Assembly (NCBI GenBank): GCA_003131945.1
Contig: PKWD01000418.1
Coordinates: forward strand, 11,883 to 20,717
DNA: 8,835 nucleotides
Direction of reading: 5' to 3'
DNA from: Acidimicrobiaceae bacterium
Lineage (GTDB): Bacteria > Actinomycetota > Acidimicrobiia > Acidimicrobiales > UBA8190
Under the pieces are notes generated by a model. The model was not told the origin of the DNA, made no database searches, and was given only the letters and a program-made list of their open reading frames with translations. Every line of letters begins with the position of its first letter. Positions within the stretch are counted from its first letter, which is position 1. The translations under genes and the position numbers were made by a program. Shown in pieces: positions 1-5,883 of the stretch.

Positions 1-132
1 ATCTGTCCCGGAGCAAAAGTGATAGCCATCGCGACGCCATGCCCGGCCGCCTACATGAACGAGGCAAGCAACTCATGGGTCGTTCTGGGTGAGAGCAACG
101 CCGCCCTCGATCCGTACGGTTACTGCCACTGA
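1..132 (+). CDS. C-terminal end of an unrecognised protein (5' end outside window)
   Basis: The first 43 codons of the window are open in frame 1 and end at TGA 130-132. The reading starts ICPGAKVIAIATPCP and ends LDPYGYCH. It has a natural composition (Gly, Ala, Asn, Ser, aromatic residues) with cysteines at visible positions 2, 14 and 42, which would suit an exported, disulphide-bonded domain; that is inference. I do not recognise the family. A strong GC-rich hairpin begins 41 bases after the stop, as expected for the end of a transcription unit. The gene's start lies beyond the left edge, so its length and any signal peptide cannot be judged. Confidence 0.55.
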   Translation: MCPGAKVIAIATPCPAAYMNEASNSWVVLGESNAALDPYGYCH

Positions 133-170
133 ATCTCGGTCCCCGCACCACCTTTGGACAGAGAATCCAG

Positions 171-199
171 CACCGTTGCGCCCAGCGCAACGCCCGGTG
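171..199 (+). terminator. GC-rich hairpin, likely terminator of the upstream gene
   Basis: CGTTGCGC (174-181) pairs perfectly with GCGCAACG (185-192) around a 3-base CCA loop. The stem can be extended by CAC (171-173) with GTG (197-199) across a four-base bulge. It lies 41 bases after the stop at 132. There is no run of T after it, so it would be a tail-less terminator of the kind often seen in high-GC bacteria. It could equally stop transcription from the right. Confidence 0.5.
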
Positions 200-381
200 G
201 TCCCGAAGATTGAGAACAAAGCACCGCTGCAGCTCGCCCTCGGACACACCTGCATCGTGATCTGAGTCGCTTCGACTAATCTCATCAGCACTGACGGCGT
301 ATCTCGATTCGACCGCTGGTACAACGTTGAGGTCGTGATCACCCGACTGGCGGGGTTACGACCACCGGAGGGAGTGTCGCC

Positions 382-814
382 TTGCCTAAGGTGCCCATCC
401 GTCTGCTCGTTATTTTTCTATTGACTCTGCCCGGCACCCTTGCACTGACTACTCCCGCCGGAGCGGCGACCGGACGACCTGCAGTGCTCTCTCCGGGAGG
501 TTGGCCAGCCCGACCGCCCATCTGACCGGATGCACGAGCTCAACAACGGGTGGATCTGGCATATTGGGCGGCTCCCAAGGCATCGACACCGTGAACTGGA
601 AGAACGGTGGAACGACGACTTTCCGCCTCAAAGGCCACGGCGGGAGCACGAACCTCTGTCCCCCAGGATCGTCCGAGCTCTTCCTGAAGGGCACCGGCAC
701 AAAAAGCTCAGGTGCCGCAGCAGCGATCAAGGGCTCTGTCTCGGCTGACCGATGCGTTACGGGCTCGACAAAGGCAGGGTGAACCTCCTGGCAGGCACGG
801 TCTTCAAGTTCTGA
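382..814 (+). pseudogene. small secreted beta-rich protein, interrupted by two frameshifts
   Basis: A TTG start at 382 sits 7 bases after an excellent Shine-Dalgarno site (GGAGGGAG, 367-374). Frame 1 from there gives a classic signal peptide: MPKVPIRL, a hydrophobic core VIFLLTLPGTLALTT, then PAGAA with cleavage near residue 28. That frame runs into a stop near 525. The mature domain continues in the next frame from about 490: LTGCTSSTTGGSG, DTVNWKNGGTTTFRL, LCPPGSSELFLKGTGT, SGAAAAIKGSVSADRCV, up to TGA 780-782. The expected C-terminus VNLLAGTVFKF is in the third frame (779-811) with stop TGA 812-814. I remember this pattern (a VNW...GTTT motif, a Cys-Pro strand, IKG.VSA..CV, and a final L.(P/A)GT.F.F) from small exported proteins of actinobacteria; their function is unknown to me. 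Both breaks fit one missing base each, near the GGG runs at 495-497 and 777-779. This is either recent decay or sequencing error. Confidence 0.7.
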
Positions 815-1067
815 TGGTCGACCTCGTCGTGGCGTATGCGGACCGACGTGTCGGGAGTTGGCAGATGCCCACCAAGCATTATGAGCGGCCCTTCTTCGGC
901 TGTCGCCCCTTCACCAGGACACTCAGGTCAATACCGAGGCGCCAGCCGCCCAGCATGTCGGAGGTTGGGTTGCCGTGACAAGCTTCCTAGAATGCGATGC
1001 TCGTCCAGCTGATCGAGGATTCGTAGGCCAGAACCTCCTGGAGAAACCGGCCTCTCAGAGGTAGACC
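815..1067. other. intergenic stretch without a convincing gene
   Basis: No reading frame on either strand has a Shine-Dalgarno site together with protein-like composition. The longer open frames are rich in Arg and Pro and look like random GC-rich translations. A short palindrome, CCGACGTGTCGG (843-854), lies 28 bases after the secreted-protein stop; it is too tight for a good terminator but could bind a protein. No RNA gene is recognisable. Confidence 0.4.
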
Positions 1068-1333
1068 ATGAGCGAACAGTGCCACGCCTTCATCTACGTG
1101 CCGTTCAACGAGAAGCCCAGTGGACGGCGACGCTGTGGCAACAGGACAAGACACCGCTCGGGGCTGTGTTGGCTTCACCGTCACCCAGATATCCCCGACG
1201 ACCGGCGGTCTCCATGACCTCGGTCACAAGGGCCAACGTGATCAGGGAGCGAGATGGCCGTAGCCCGACCCTGCCGTATAGTCTCCTGCTCGAAGCGCCG
1301 AATCAACTCCACCGTCGCATCTGGCTAACCTGA
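1068..1333 (+). pseudogene. possible small broken gene, unrecognised
   Basis: ATG 1068 follows a Shine-Dalgarno site (AGAGG, 1057-1061) with 6 bases of spacing. It starts a natural-looking reading, MSEQCHAFIYVPFNE. The frame then turns Arg-rich and stops at 1215-1217. Near 1111-1115 the reading can move to the next frame, which gives AQWTATLWQQDKTPLGAV and stays open to TGA 1331-1333. The joined product, FIYVPFNEAQWTATLWQQD..., looks more protein-like than either frame alone, and the implied change is again one missing base. After about codon 40 the composition becomes poor (many Arg and Pro), so more breaks or no gene at all are possible. I recognise no family. The Shine-Dalgarno site lies inside the palindrome CCTCT-C-AGAGG (1051-1061). 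Confidence 0.3.
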
Positions 1334-1513
1334 AGGCGACTGGAGAGGTAATCGTGTTAAGCCCGCAACCGGCATCACTATCGGCTGGGGTTCAACCGGG
1401 CTCGTCCGTGCACTAGTCAGGATCGGCTTTGGCCGCCATCAGCGACGCGCAAGCTGGCGTCCACTCTCCGTGTTGGGCCACCGTGTCCTTCCGTCGACAA
1501 GGAGTGGGGCCAT
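1334..1513. other. intergenic stretch without a recognised gene
   Basis: No convincing coding frame was found between the doubtful gene at 1068-1333 and the hairpin behind the PsiE-like gene. AGCCCG (around 1360) and CGGGCT (around 1400) form a loose inverted repeat around a ~30-base interior that includes GGGGTTCAACC. I tried to fold this as a tRNA and it does not work. Confidence 0.35.
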
Positions 1514-1547
1514 CACCGGGTTTCTCTCCGCCGGCCAGAAACCGGTG
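1514..1547 (-). terminator. hairpin downstream of the PsiE-like gene
   Basis: CACCGGGTTTCT (1514-1525) pairs with AGAAACCGGTG (1537-1547): 11 base pairs with one bulged G, around an 11-base loop. It lies 47 bases beyond the stop of the minus-strand gene ending at 1594. No T run follows on the minus strand, so it would be a tail-less terminator. It could also end rightward transcription. Confidence 0.5.
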
Positions 1548-1593
1548 GCGACAGCAGACAGCGCGGACGAGAGCGCCATCAGCCGACGATCCC

Positions 1594-2133
1594 TCACTGA
1601 GCCTCATCGTTGTGTCCGCTGAAGCGGAGGATAAATAGTCCGAGCAAAAGGAAGACGACCACCCCAACTCCGACACCGAGACCGATGAGGGTGTCATGGA
1701 AGTCGGAGGTCGAGAGGTGTGTGCTGAGGGTCAGATGGGCGGATGCGCTCAGGATGTCTCGGACGCCGGCCAGGACGCCGATGACCAGGAAGGGCCGGAC
1801 CGTAAAGGTCCATGACCGCAGGTGGCGAAAGACCGTGTGGACAATGTCGAGGAGGATGATCACGACCAGGATGCCGTCGATCGCTCCGACAACCGTTCCG
1901 GGGAAGCCGCTCCATTGGTCGAGAAAGTTGACGACTGTCCGCACCAGGACGATTCCCGCCACGATCAGCAGGCTGATCACGATGGCGTATTCGATGGCGA
2001 CGATCACCCACGTGATCACAGCATCGGTTCCGACACTGGACTTTCCGGAGATCGTGGGGTCGTCCGCCACAGTGGTCACAATAGTCCCTTGACCACCGTG
2101 AGATCCCGCTTCGTTGCTGCCGGACGCTCCCAT
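1594..2133 (-). CDS. PsiE-family integral membrane protein
   Basis: A 179-residue protein. After a hydrophilic N-terminus (1-37, Gly/Ser/Thr-rich) come four hydrophobic segments at about residues 39-64, 81-99, 112-127 and 147-169, so it is a four-helix membrane protein. The middle part is the most telling: LLDIVHTVFRHLR (94-106) followed by VRPFLVIGVLAGVRDIL (112-128). This matches the helix plus (R)PF(L/F)...VR.IL pattern of the PsiE (phosphate-starvation-inducible) family. The biochemical role of the family is not established; E. coli psiE responds to phosphate starvation, and that regulation cannot be assumed here. ATG 2131-2133 is the first usable start after an in-frame stop upstream. 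The Shine-Dalgarno signal is weak: GGGG about 14 bases away, GGATGG closer. It appears monocistronic, with unrelated or no genes on both sides and a terminator-like hairpin behind it. It is the most intact gene in the left half of the window. Confidence 0.8.
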   Translation of the reverse strand: MGASGSNEAGSHGGQGTIVTTVADDPTISGKSSVGTDAVITWVIVAIEYAIVISLLIVAGIVLVRTVVNFLDQWSGFPGTVVGAIDGILVVIILLDIVHTVFRHLRSWTFTVRPFLVIGVLAGVRDILSASAHLTLSTHLSTSDFHDTLIGLGVGVGVVVFLLLGLFILRFSGHNDEAQ

Positions 2134-2908
2134 GAACCATCCGACCCCAATGGCGCAGCGCCGCCGATCCCGCTTGGATCAAGGTGATTCGGGCGAGGGC
2201 CGAGGTAGGCGACTCCGGCACCTGCAGACGGGGTGGACCAGTTCCACCGAGTGGCCGGGAAGGCGGATGGCGATAAGGATGGGGCGGAATGCCCCCCTCG
2301 TGGCACCGGTCGTTCCGTCAGGTCGGACGACACAGGACGTCCAACGATCGCTGTCGGCCACCGCGCACTGAATGGCCGAGCGCAGTTACGACCCCCAGGT
2401 GGGCATGGGCTGCCGGCGTTGAGGCTGGCTGATGTTTTGTTCAATGGAAGTACCCGAGGTACGTCATCCCACCAGCCGTGTCGGCATCCTCACCGATCAG
2501 CAGGGGCACGATCTAGTTCTAGGACTCAAAGGTCCGGAATCACAGAGTGCTCACCTGATGACGGCTCGGAATCAGCTTGCCTAAGAAGCTGATCGAGTGC
2601 CATTAGAACCTGTGGAGGTGAGCGGACAACTCTCGAACCAATCCACCAGAGACGAAGTCAACACCCTTTGGTCCCTGACCAGGGCTCTTACCTGACTCTG
2701 TCGGCGTCGGTTCTCGATTCCACCCCTCCCCCACCCCTTGATCGTCGCCTCCGGGGCAAGGCGAAGACCGGTGATGGGATAGCCGACGCATCCCGGAATC
2801 ACCGAACGTCTTCGGGATCCCTGCTCGGAGCCCAGCTCGTCGAGCCAATCTCGGCGCAACCGATCTGACCCGAAGAACCCTGGTGCCCATGGCCGTCTAC
2901 GCTGGAGC
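2134..2908. other. long stretch with no clear gene (one weak ORF inside)
   Basis: These 775 bases separate the divergent PsiE-like and PKD-like genes, so promoters for both should lie here; I cannot point to convincing -35/-10 pairs. The long open frames are Arg/Pro/Gly-rich shadows without Shine-Dalgarno sites. Visible structure includes GTACC-CGA-GGTAC (2450-2462) and a GGAC...GTCC inverted repeat around 2521-2534. The only reading with protein-like composition is the short ORF listed at 2432-2584. Decayed genes are possible given the frame breaks elsewhere in the window. Confidence 0.4.
2432..2584 (+). CDS. doubtful short ORF, 50 residues, unrecognised
   Basis: ATG 2432-2434 lies 7 bases after GAGG (2421-2424). 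The frame gives MFCSMEVPEVRHPTSR, then VGILTDQQGHDLVLGLKGP, and ends RNQLA at TAA 2582-2584. Composition is reasonable for a protein (balanced charge, few Arg/Pro), which makes it stand out from the surrounding shadow frames. Third-position GC is only about half, so codon use does not support it strongly. The minus strand also has a short natural-looking reading here. An in-frame stop at 2420-2422 closes it upstream. It may be a small gene, the tail of a broken gene, or chance. No family is recognised. Confidence 0.2.
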   Translation: MFCSMEVPEVRHPTSRVGILTDQQGHDLVLGLKGPESQSAHLMTARNQLA

Positions 2909-3400
2909 GTGGTGAAGGCACGAACTCGGCGGACGATCGGAATGGCCATGGTGGTCGGTGCCCTGGGGGCGTCGGTGTTGTGGGTGACGCCGGTCTCGGC
3001 GCGCTCGATGGCCACCACCCGGGCGGCGCACCGTTGCCACACCACTCGCCGGCACCACTGTGCGTCTCCCCCCGTGTCCGAAAGCGTCACCGGATCGAGC
3101 GGAGGTCTGACGGTAACCTTCACGGCGACGGCGAGCGGTTCGACGGTGGACTTCGACATCAGCTACACCGAGGCACAGGCCTACGGCGCGGTGGGGCCCG
3201 CTGTGCTGTCGTTCGGTGACGGCACCAGCCAGGGATGGGGCATCCCCCAGTACTGCACGGCCGACCCCACTGCGGTCAGCGGGGACCGCCAGGTCACCCA
3301 CGACTACGAGAGTGGCGGGACGTACTCCTCGTCGGTGACGGTCGTGGCCAACTGCACCCCGGACCACCTGACCCTCACCCTCCCGGTCACCGCCGGGTAG
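2909..3400 (+). CDS. secreted PKD-like domain protein
   Basis: A 163-residue exported protein. Residues 1-9 carry five positive charges, 10-28 are hydrophobic (IGMAMVVGALGASVLWVTP), and VSA at 29-31 suits signal peptidase I. A His/Arg/Cys-rich linker (41-53) leads to an all-beta domain. LSFGDGTS (100-107), VTHDYESGGTYSSSVTV (129-145) and the closing strand LTLTLPV are the hallmarks of a PKD/Ig-like fold (the GDG turn, then H.Y...G.Y). Cysteines at 43, 51, 116 and 149 could form disulphides outside the cell. GTG 2909 and GTG 2912 are both possible starts; GGAG (2904-2907) is placed better for the second. Such single-domain proteins are cell-surface or secreted, often with adhesive or unknown roles; no catalytic site is seen. 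The frame continues directly into an acetyltransferase-like sequence after TAG 3398-3400. Confidence 0.75.
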   Translation: MVKARTRRTIGMAMVVGALGASVLWVTPVSARSMATTRAAHRCHTTRRHHCASPPVSESVTGSSGGLTVTFTATASGSTVDFDISYTEAQAYGAVGPAVLSFGDGTSQGWGIPQYCTADPTAVSGDRQVTHDYESGGTYSSSVTVVANCTPDHLTLTLPVTAG

Positions 3401-3610
3401 CTGTCGACGGACGGACTGCGCCTCCGGTCCCTCGACCGCGCCGACTTCGGCCCCCTGTCCGACTGGTTGCGGGCCCCACACGTCCGTCCTTGCTGGCCCG
3501 AGGACGCCGACCCGGCGGCCGTCGAGGCTCGCTGCGGACCGGCAGTCGACGGCGCGGACCGGACGGAACTGCTCGTGGCCGGACTCGACGACGAGCGGTC
3601 CGGATTACGG
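3401..3610 (+). pseudogene. truncated GNAT-family N-acetyltransferase (N-terminal ~70 codons)
   Basis: Immediately after the TAG of the PKD-like gene, and in the same frame, the sequence reads STDGLRLRSLDRADFGPL, SDWLRAPHVRPCWPED, DPAAVEARCGPAVDGADRTE, LLVAGLDDERSG. This is the N-terminal part of the GNAT acetyltransferases related to aminoglycoside 6'-N-acetyltransferases: a strand with LRLR.L...DF..L..WL, then HV..(W)W, then DPAAVEA.(Y)GP..DG.D.T, then the next strand. Likeness stops near 3606. The acetyl-CoA pyrophosphate-binding motif (R/Q-x-x-G-x-G/A) and the rest of the ~170-180-residue fold are missing in all frames. The frame itself runs on to TGA 3686-3688 with unrelated, basic sequence. 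No normal start exists: the only in-frame candidates are CTG 3401 and TTG 3467, neither with a good Shine-Dalgarno site. It is almost surely non-functional. Confidence 0.65.
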
Positions 3611-3883
3611 AGTAGCCGATGGGTGTCCGGTATCCGCGGCCGCTTATTTGCCACGTCAACTCGGAAGAGAAGAAGCGTCGGAGTTTGAGGATAAGCCGGA
3701 GCGATATAGTGCGGGTCGCGGTGGTCTCAAGGCATCACGCGGGGCACCCGAATCCGGCACTTACAGCCCGGGCCACGGAAATACACGCATCGACCAGTAT
3801 AGCCAATTATGTGCGGTCACCTTGAGCACACTTCAGCGTTTGTCGGCGATGGCTAACCGAGCGATCCTGCCCACAGTTGAAAC
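3611..3883. other. intergenic stretch between GNAT remnant and cyclase gene
   Basis: No recognisable gene was found. The base composition is less GC-rich than on either side (for example GCTTATTTGCC near 3640 and TATAGCCAATTATG near 3800). A plus-strand frame stays open here but has no start signal or family likeness. The convergent gene ends at 3884, so a terminator is expected. The only candidate seen is a weak TGTGC...GCACA inverted repeat around 3810-3835. The abrupt loss of GNAT homology at about 3606 makes this the likely side of a deletion or insertion junction. Confidence 0.4.
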
Positions 3884-5737
3884 CTATGCCGACGCTCGTT
3901 CCTGCCTGGCATCGACCTGGCCACGCCGAACTAAGTGGTACATACGCAGGCGGCCGTAATCCTTGGCGGCGGGCATGTGGCCAACGTAGTTGCAGCCGAG
4001 ATCGTTGCAACCCGCCAACTCGAGCGACGCCGCGAAGGCTTCGGTGACGTAGACCTCTCCCGGAGGTGTGACCGGTTCGATCCTGGCCGTGCGGCTGATA
4101 TGGGAACCCATAAACGACGGCAACCCGAGCACCGGATCAAGGATGGGGAAGACCGGCCCGACATGTCCGGAGAGACGAAGCGCCAGGTGTGTTGGCAGCC
4201 CGGCGGCTTTGAGGTCGATGCCATCCATGGCATCTTGGAGGTCGAGCGCACAGCGCGCCGCCGACTGGGCGTTCGAGACAACGCCAATCAGGGCGTCACC
4301 CCAAGTGTTGCGGTATTCGACCTCGGCCCCGTATCGATTGAGGACATGAGCTAAGGAAGTCATTACCAATCCCGAGAAGGCCGGGAGCTGTTCGTCCGGC
4401 AGCTTGGAGAAGCCGCGCATGTCGCCGATCAAAAGCGCCCTGACCACGCGTCCCCCCGCCTCAGGCGCATTCGAGCTTTTCGGGCGATGGCCACCGTCGG
4501 CAAGGGCGATTGGTGCGACCGTCACGACGTCGTGCCCGGTCCGACGCCACGTGGCTACGTCGACCGCTGTCCCGACGGTTCCGCTCGGAGGCGCACCGTC
4601 CCACAACGCGAGTTGGAAGGCTTCCGCTTCGAGGAAGCGGGCACGGAGCAATGCCAGTCCCATGGCCAACTCCGCGCAGTACCTGAAAAGGGAACTGTCT
4701 CCGAGGAAGCGACCTTCTGTCGTATAGGTCACGGACACCGCCGCCTCGAGACACTCGTGGAAACGCTCTACCCACTGCGGCCCCGATGGGGACACCGATA
4801 CACCCAGGAAGTCCTCTATGGCGCAGGGCAAAACCACATGCAGCTCTGCCCCCGCATCGAGTAGTGCCTCTGCCCACAGAATGTCGGCGCCACTGGCGAG
4901 CGACCCGTAGGCGAACCCGACTGGCCGGCGTCTGATCACCTCGGCGATCTGGCCGGCGGCGTGGGGCTCGTCGAAGCTGCGCGGAGGGCCAGGACCGTCT
5001 CCTCCGGAGATCATGTGGCCGCAGAAGTGGGCCACCGACGGTCCGACCAACACCGACAAGAGCGCGGGATCGATTCCAGTGATCGTGCAGATCATGCGGA
5101 GCTGGCGGCGCGTCGTCGATAAGGCGCCAAAGTCGCCCTCGTGAAGTTGCGCCGCCCGTTCGAGCTCGTAGCGGGCCGCGCTCGGGTCACCGAGGAGGAG
5201 CCGAGCTTCGGCCCGAGTCGCGACCGCATAGTAAGACTCGTCGCGAGAAGTCTCGACCAACGCAAGTGCCTTGGTGGCAAGCGCGCGTGCTCCCTCTGGA
5301 TCACCGGAGACGAGACTCAGCGTGGCGGCGTTGATGGCGGGAAAGTAGCTTTGGTTTCGATCCGAGATCCTCTTGTAGGACGAGGCCGCTACAGCGGCCA
5401 GTTGCTGGCCTTCAATACCCGTGGCGGCGAGGGCACGGTCTTTCTGGATACGCGCACCGAGAGCACAGACGTCCTCGGTATCGATCTTCGATAGCCCTAG
5501 CTCTTTGAACCTTCGCTCGGCTTCATACGTGGCACCGGTACGGGCCAAGGCGAGAACCGCTCGATAGGCAAGCTCCACGTCATCTGGATATTCCTCCAGT
5601 CCGCGCCGGGCAGCGTCGTAGGCCGCCAGTAGCTCGCCTCGTCTCTCCTCGTGGCGTACCATCTCGCGCCACCGCGGAGCCGACAGGGCTGCCGCGTCGA
5701 TCGGGAGGATGTCGTCGGACGCGGCCATGTGTCGCAT
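3884..5737 (-). CDS. TPR / SLOG-like / class III nucleotide cyclase protein
   Basis: A 617-residue cytoplasmic protein with no membrane segment. Residues ~20-215 are TPR-like helix pairs (AAYDAARRGLEEYPDDVELA; GDPEGARALATKALAL; GDPSAARYELERAAQL), resembling the 'TRAFs-binding'/DUF4071 region found in related proteins. Residues ~235-410 look like a SLOG-type Rossmann domain: HFCGHMIS, GFAYGSLASGADILWAEALL, GAELHVVLPCAIEDF, LALWDG, GTAVDVATWRRTGHDV. Residues ~432-570 are a class III cyclase homology domain. Metal-binding Asp residues are D439 (IGDMRGFS) and D481 (RNTWGDALIGV), and the transition-state Arg is R552 (SRTARIEP). The usual adenine-selecting Lys is N477, its Asp partner is S541, and the transition-state Asn is S548. 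From memory, RNTWGD and GSH(V/I)SR.ARIEP recur in this subfamily, so these look like subfamily traits rather than damage. The product is therefore uncertain: a cyclic nucleotide, perhaps not cAMP. ATG 5737 is favoured over ATG 5728 because GAGG (5744-5747) lies 6 bases before it. It follows the TIR-WD40 genes on the same strand. Confidence 0.85.
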   Translation of the reverse strand: MRHMAASDDILPIDAAALSAPRWREMVRHEERRGELLAAYDAARRGLEEYPDDVELAYRAVLALARTGATYEAERRFKELGLSKIDTEDVCALGARIQKDRALAATGIEGQQLAAVAASSYKRISDRNQSYFPAINAATLSLVSGDPEGARALATKALALVETSRDESYYAVATRAEARLLLGDPSAARYELERAAQLHEGDFGALSTTRRQLRMICTITGIDPALLSVLVGPSVAHFCGHMISGGDGPGPPRSFDEPHAAGQIAEVIRRRPVGFAYGSLASGADILWAEALLDAGAELHVVLPCAIEDFLGVSVSPSGPQWVERFHECLEAAVSVTYTTEGRFLGDSSLFRYCAELAMGLALLRARFLEAEAFQLALWDGAPPSGTVGTAVDVATWRRTGHDVVTVAPIALADGGHRPKSSNAPEAGGRVVRALLIGDMRGFSKLPDEQLPAFSGLVMTSLAHVLNRYGAEVEYRNTWGDALIGVVSNAQSAARCALDLQDAMDGIDLKAAGLPTHLALRLSGHVGPVFPILDPVLGLPSFMGSHISRTARIEPVTPPGEVYVTEAFAASLELAGCNDLGCNYVGHMPAAKDYGRLRMYHLVRRGQVDARQERASA

Positions 5738-5743
5738 AGTAGG

Positions 5744-5752
5744 CCTCGCGAG
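5744..5752 (-). promoter_or_regulatory. ribosome binding site of the cyclase gene, overlapping a palindrome
   Basis: On the minus strand GAGG (complement of 5744-5747) is 6 bases before ATG 5737 and fixes that start. It overlaps the 8-bp perfect palindrome CTCGCGAG (5745-5752). The overlap could let a hairpin or bound protein affect translation, but the palindrome is short and may be chance. Confidence 0.45.
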
Positions 5753-5808
5753 AGAAATGGACCCCTGCCAGCCCGGCGTCTCAGAAAAGTGCTACCGCCG
5801 GTCTCTTC

Positions 5809-5829
5809 ACTGCCAATGACATTGCCAGT
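5809..5829. promoter_or_regulatory. 21-bp near-perfect inverted repeat, possible operator
   Basis: ACTGCCAATG (5809-5818), a central A (5819) and CATTGCCAGT (5820-5829) form an inverted repeat in which 9 of 10 pairs match; the mismatch is C opposite C in both arms. It lies in the 146-base gap between the WD40 gene and the cyclase gene, 72 bases before the cyclase start. On the minus strand the arm contains TTGGCA, a possible -35 element, with TAGCAC 16 bases further on as a poor -10. The size and symmetry fit a dimeric repressor site. It is too short and AT-balanced for a good terminator. Confidence 0.4.
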
Positions 5830-5883
5830 CCCCTCACCGTGTCTGCGACGCTGGGCTGGGCGACGACAGATATCTCTGCCGCA

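Noticed and set aside
781..1041. 11-base direct repeat GAACCTCCTGG at 781 and 1031
   Set aside because: One copy is within the secreted-protein coding end; the length is short enough for chance and no mobile-element features flank it.
1360..1410. tRNA-like piece with GGGGTTCAACC
   Set aside because: No matching T-stem, anticodon arm or acceptor stem can be folded around it.
1610..2187. Plus-strand frames of 121 and 160 codons opposite the PsiE-like gene
   Set aside because: The minus frame encodes four membrane helices and the PsiE signature; the opposite frames are Thr/Arg- or Asp/His-rich reflections of it.
2513..2540. Resemblance of the GGACT...GGTCC inverted repeat to a DosR box
   Set aside because: The spacer is 6 rather than 4 bases and the outer bases differ; it also does not lie at a sensible promoter distance from a clear gene.
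2581..3159. Minus-strand 192-codon frame
   Set aside because: It runs antisense into the signal-peptide gene at 2909, has no recognisable motif, and its start has no good ribosome site.
3884..4877. Long plus- and minus-strand open frames inside the cyclase gene
   Set aside because: They are shadows of a high-GC gene; only the 617-codon minus frame carries domain motifs and a Shine-Dalgarno site.
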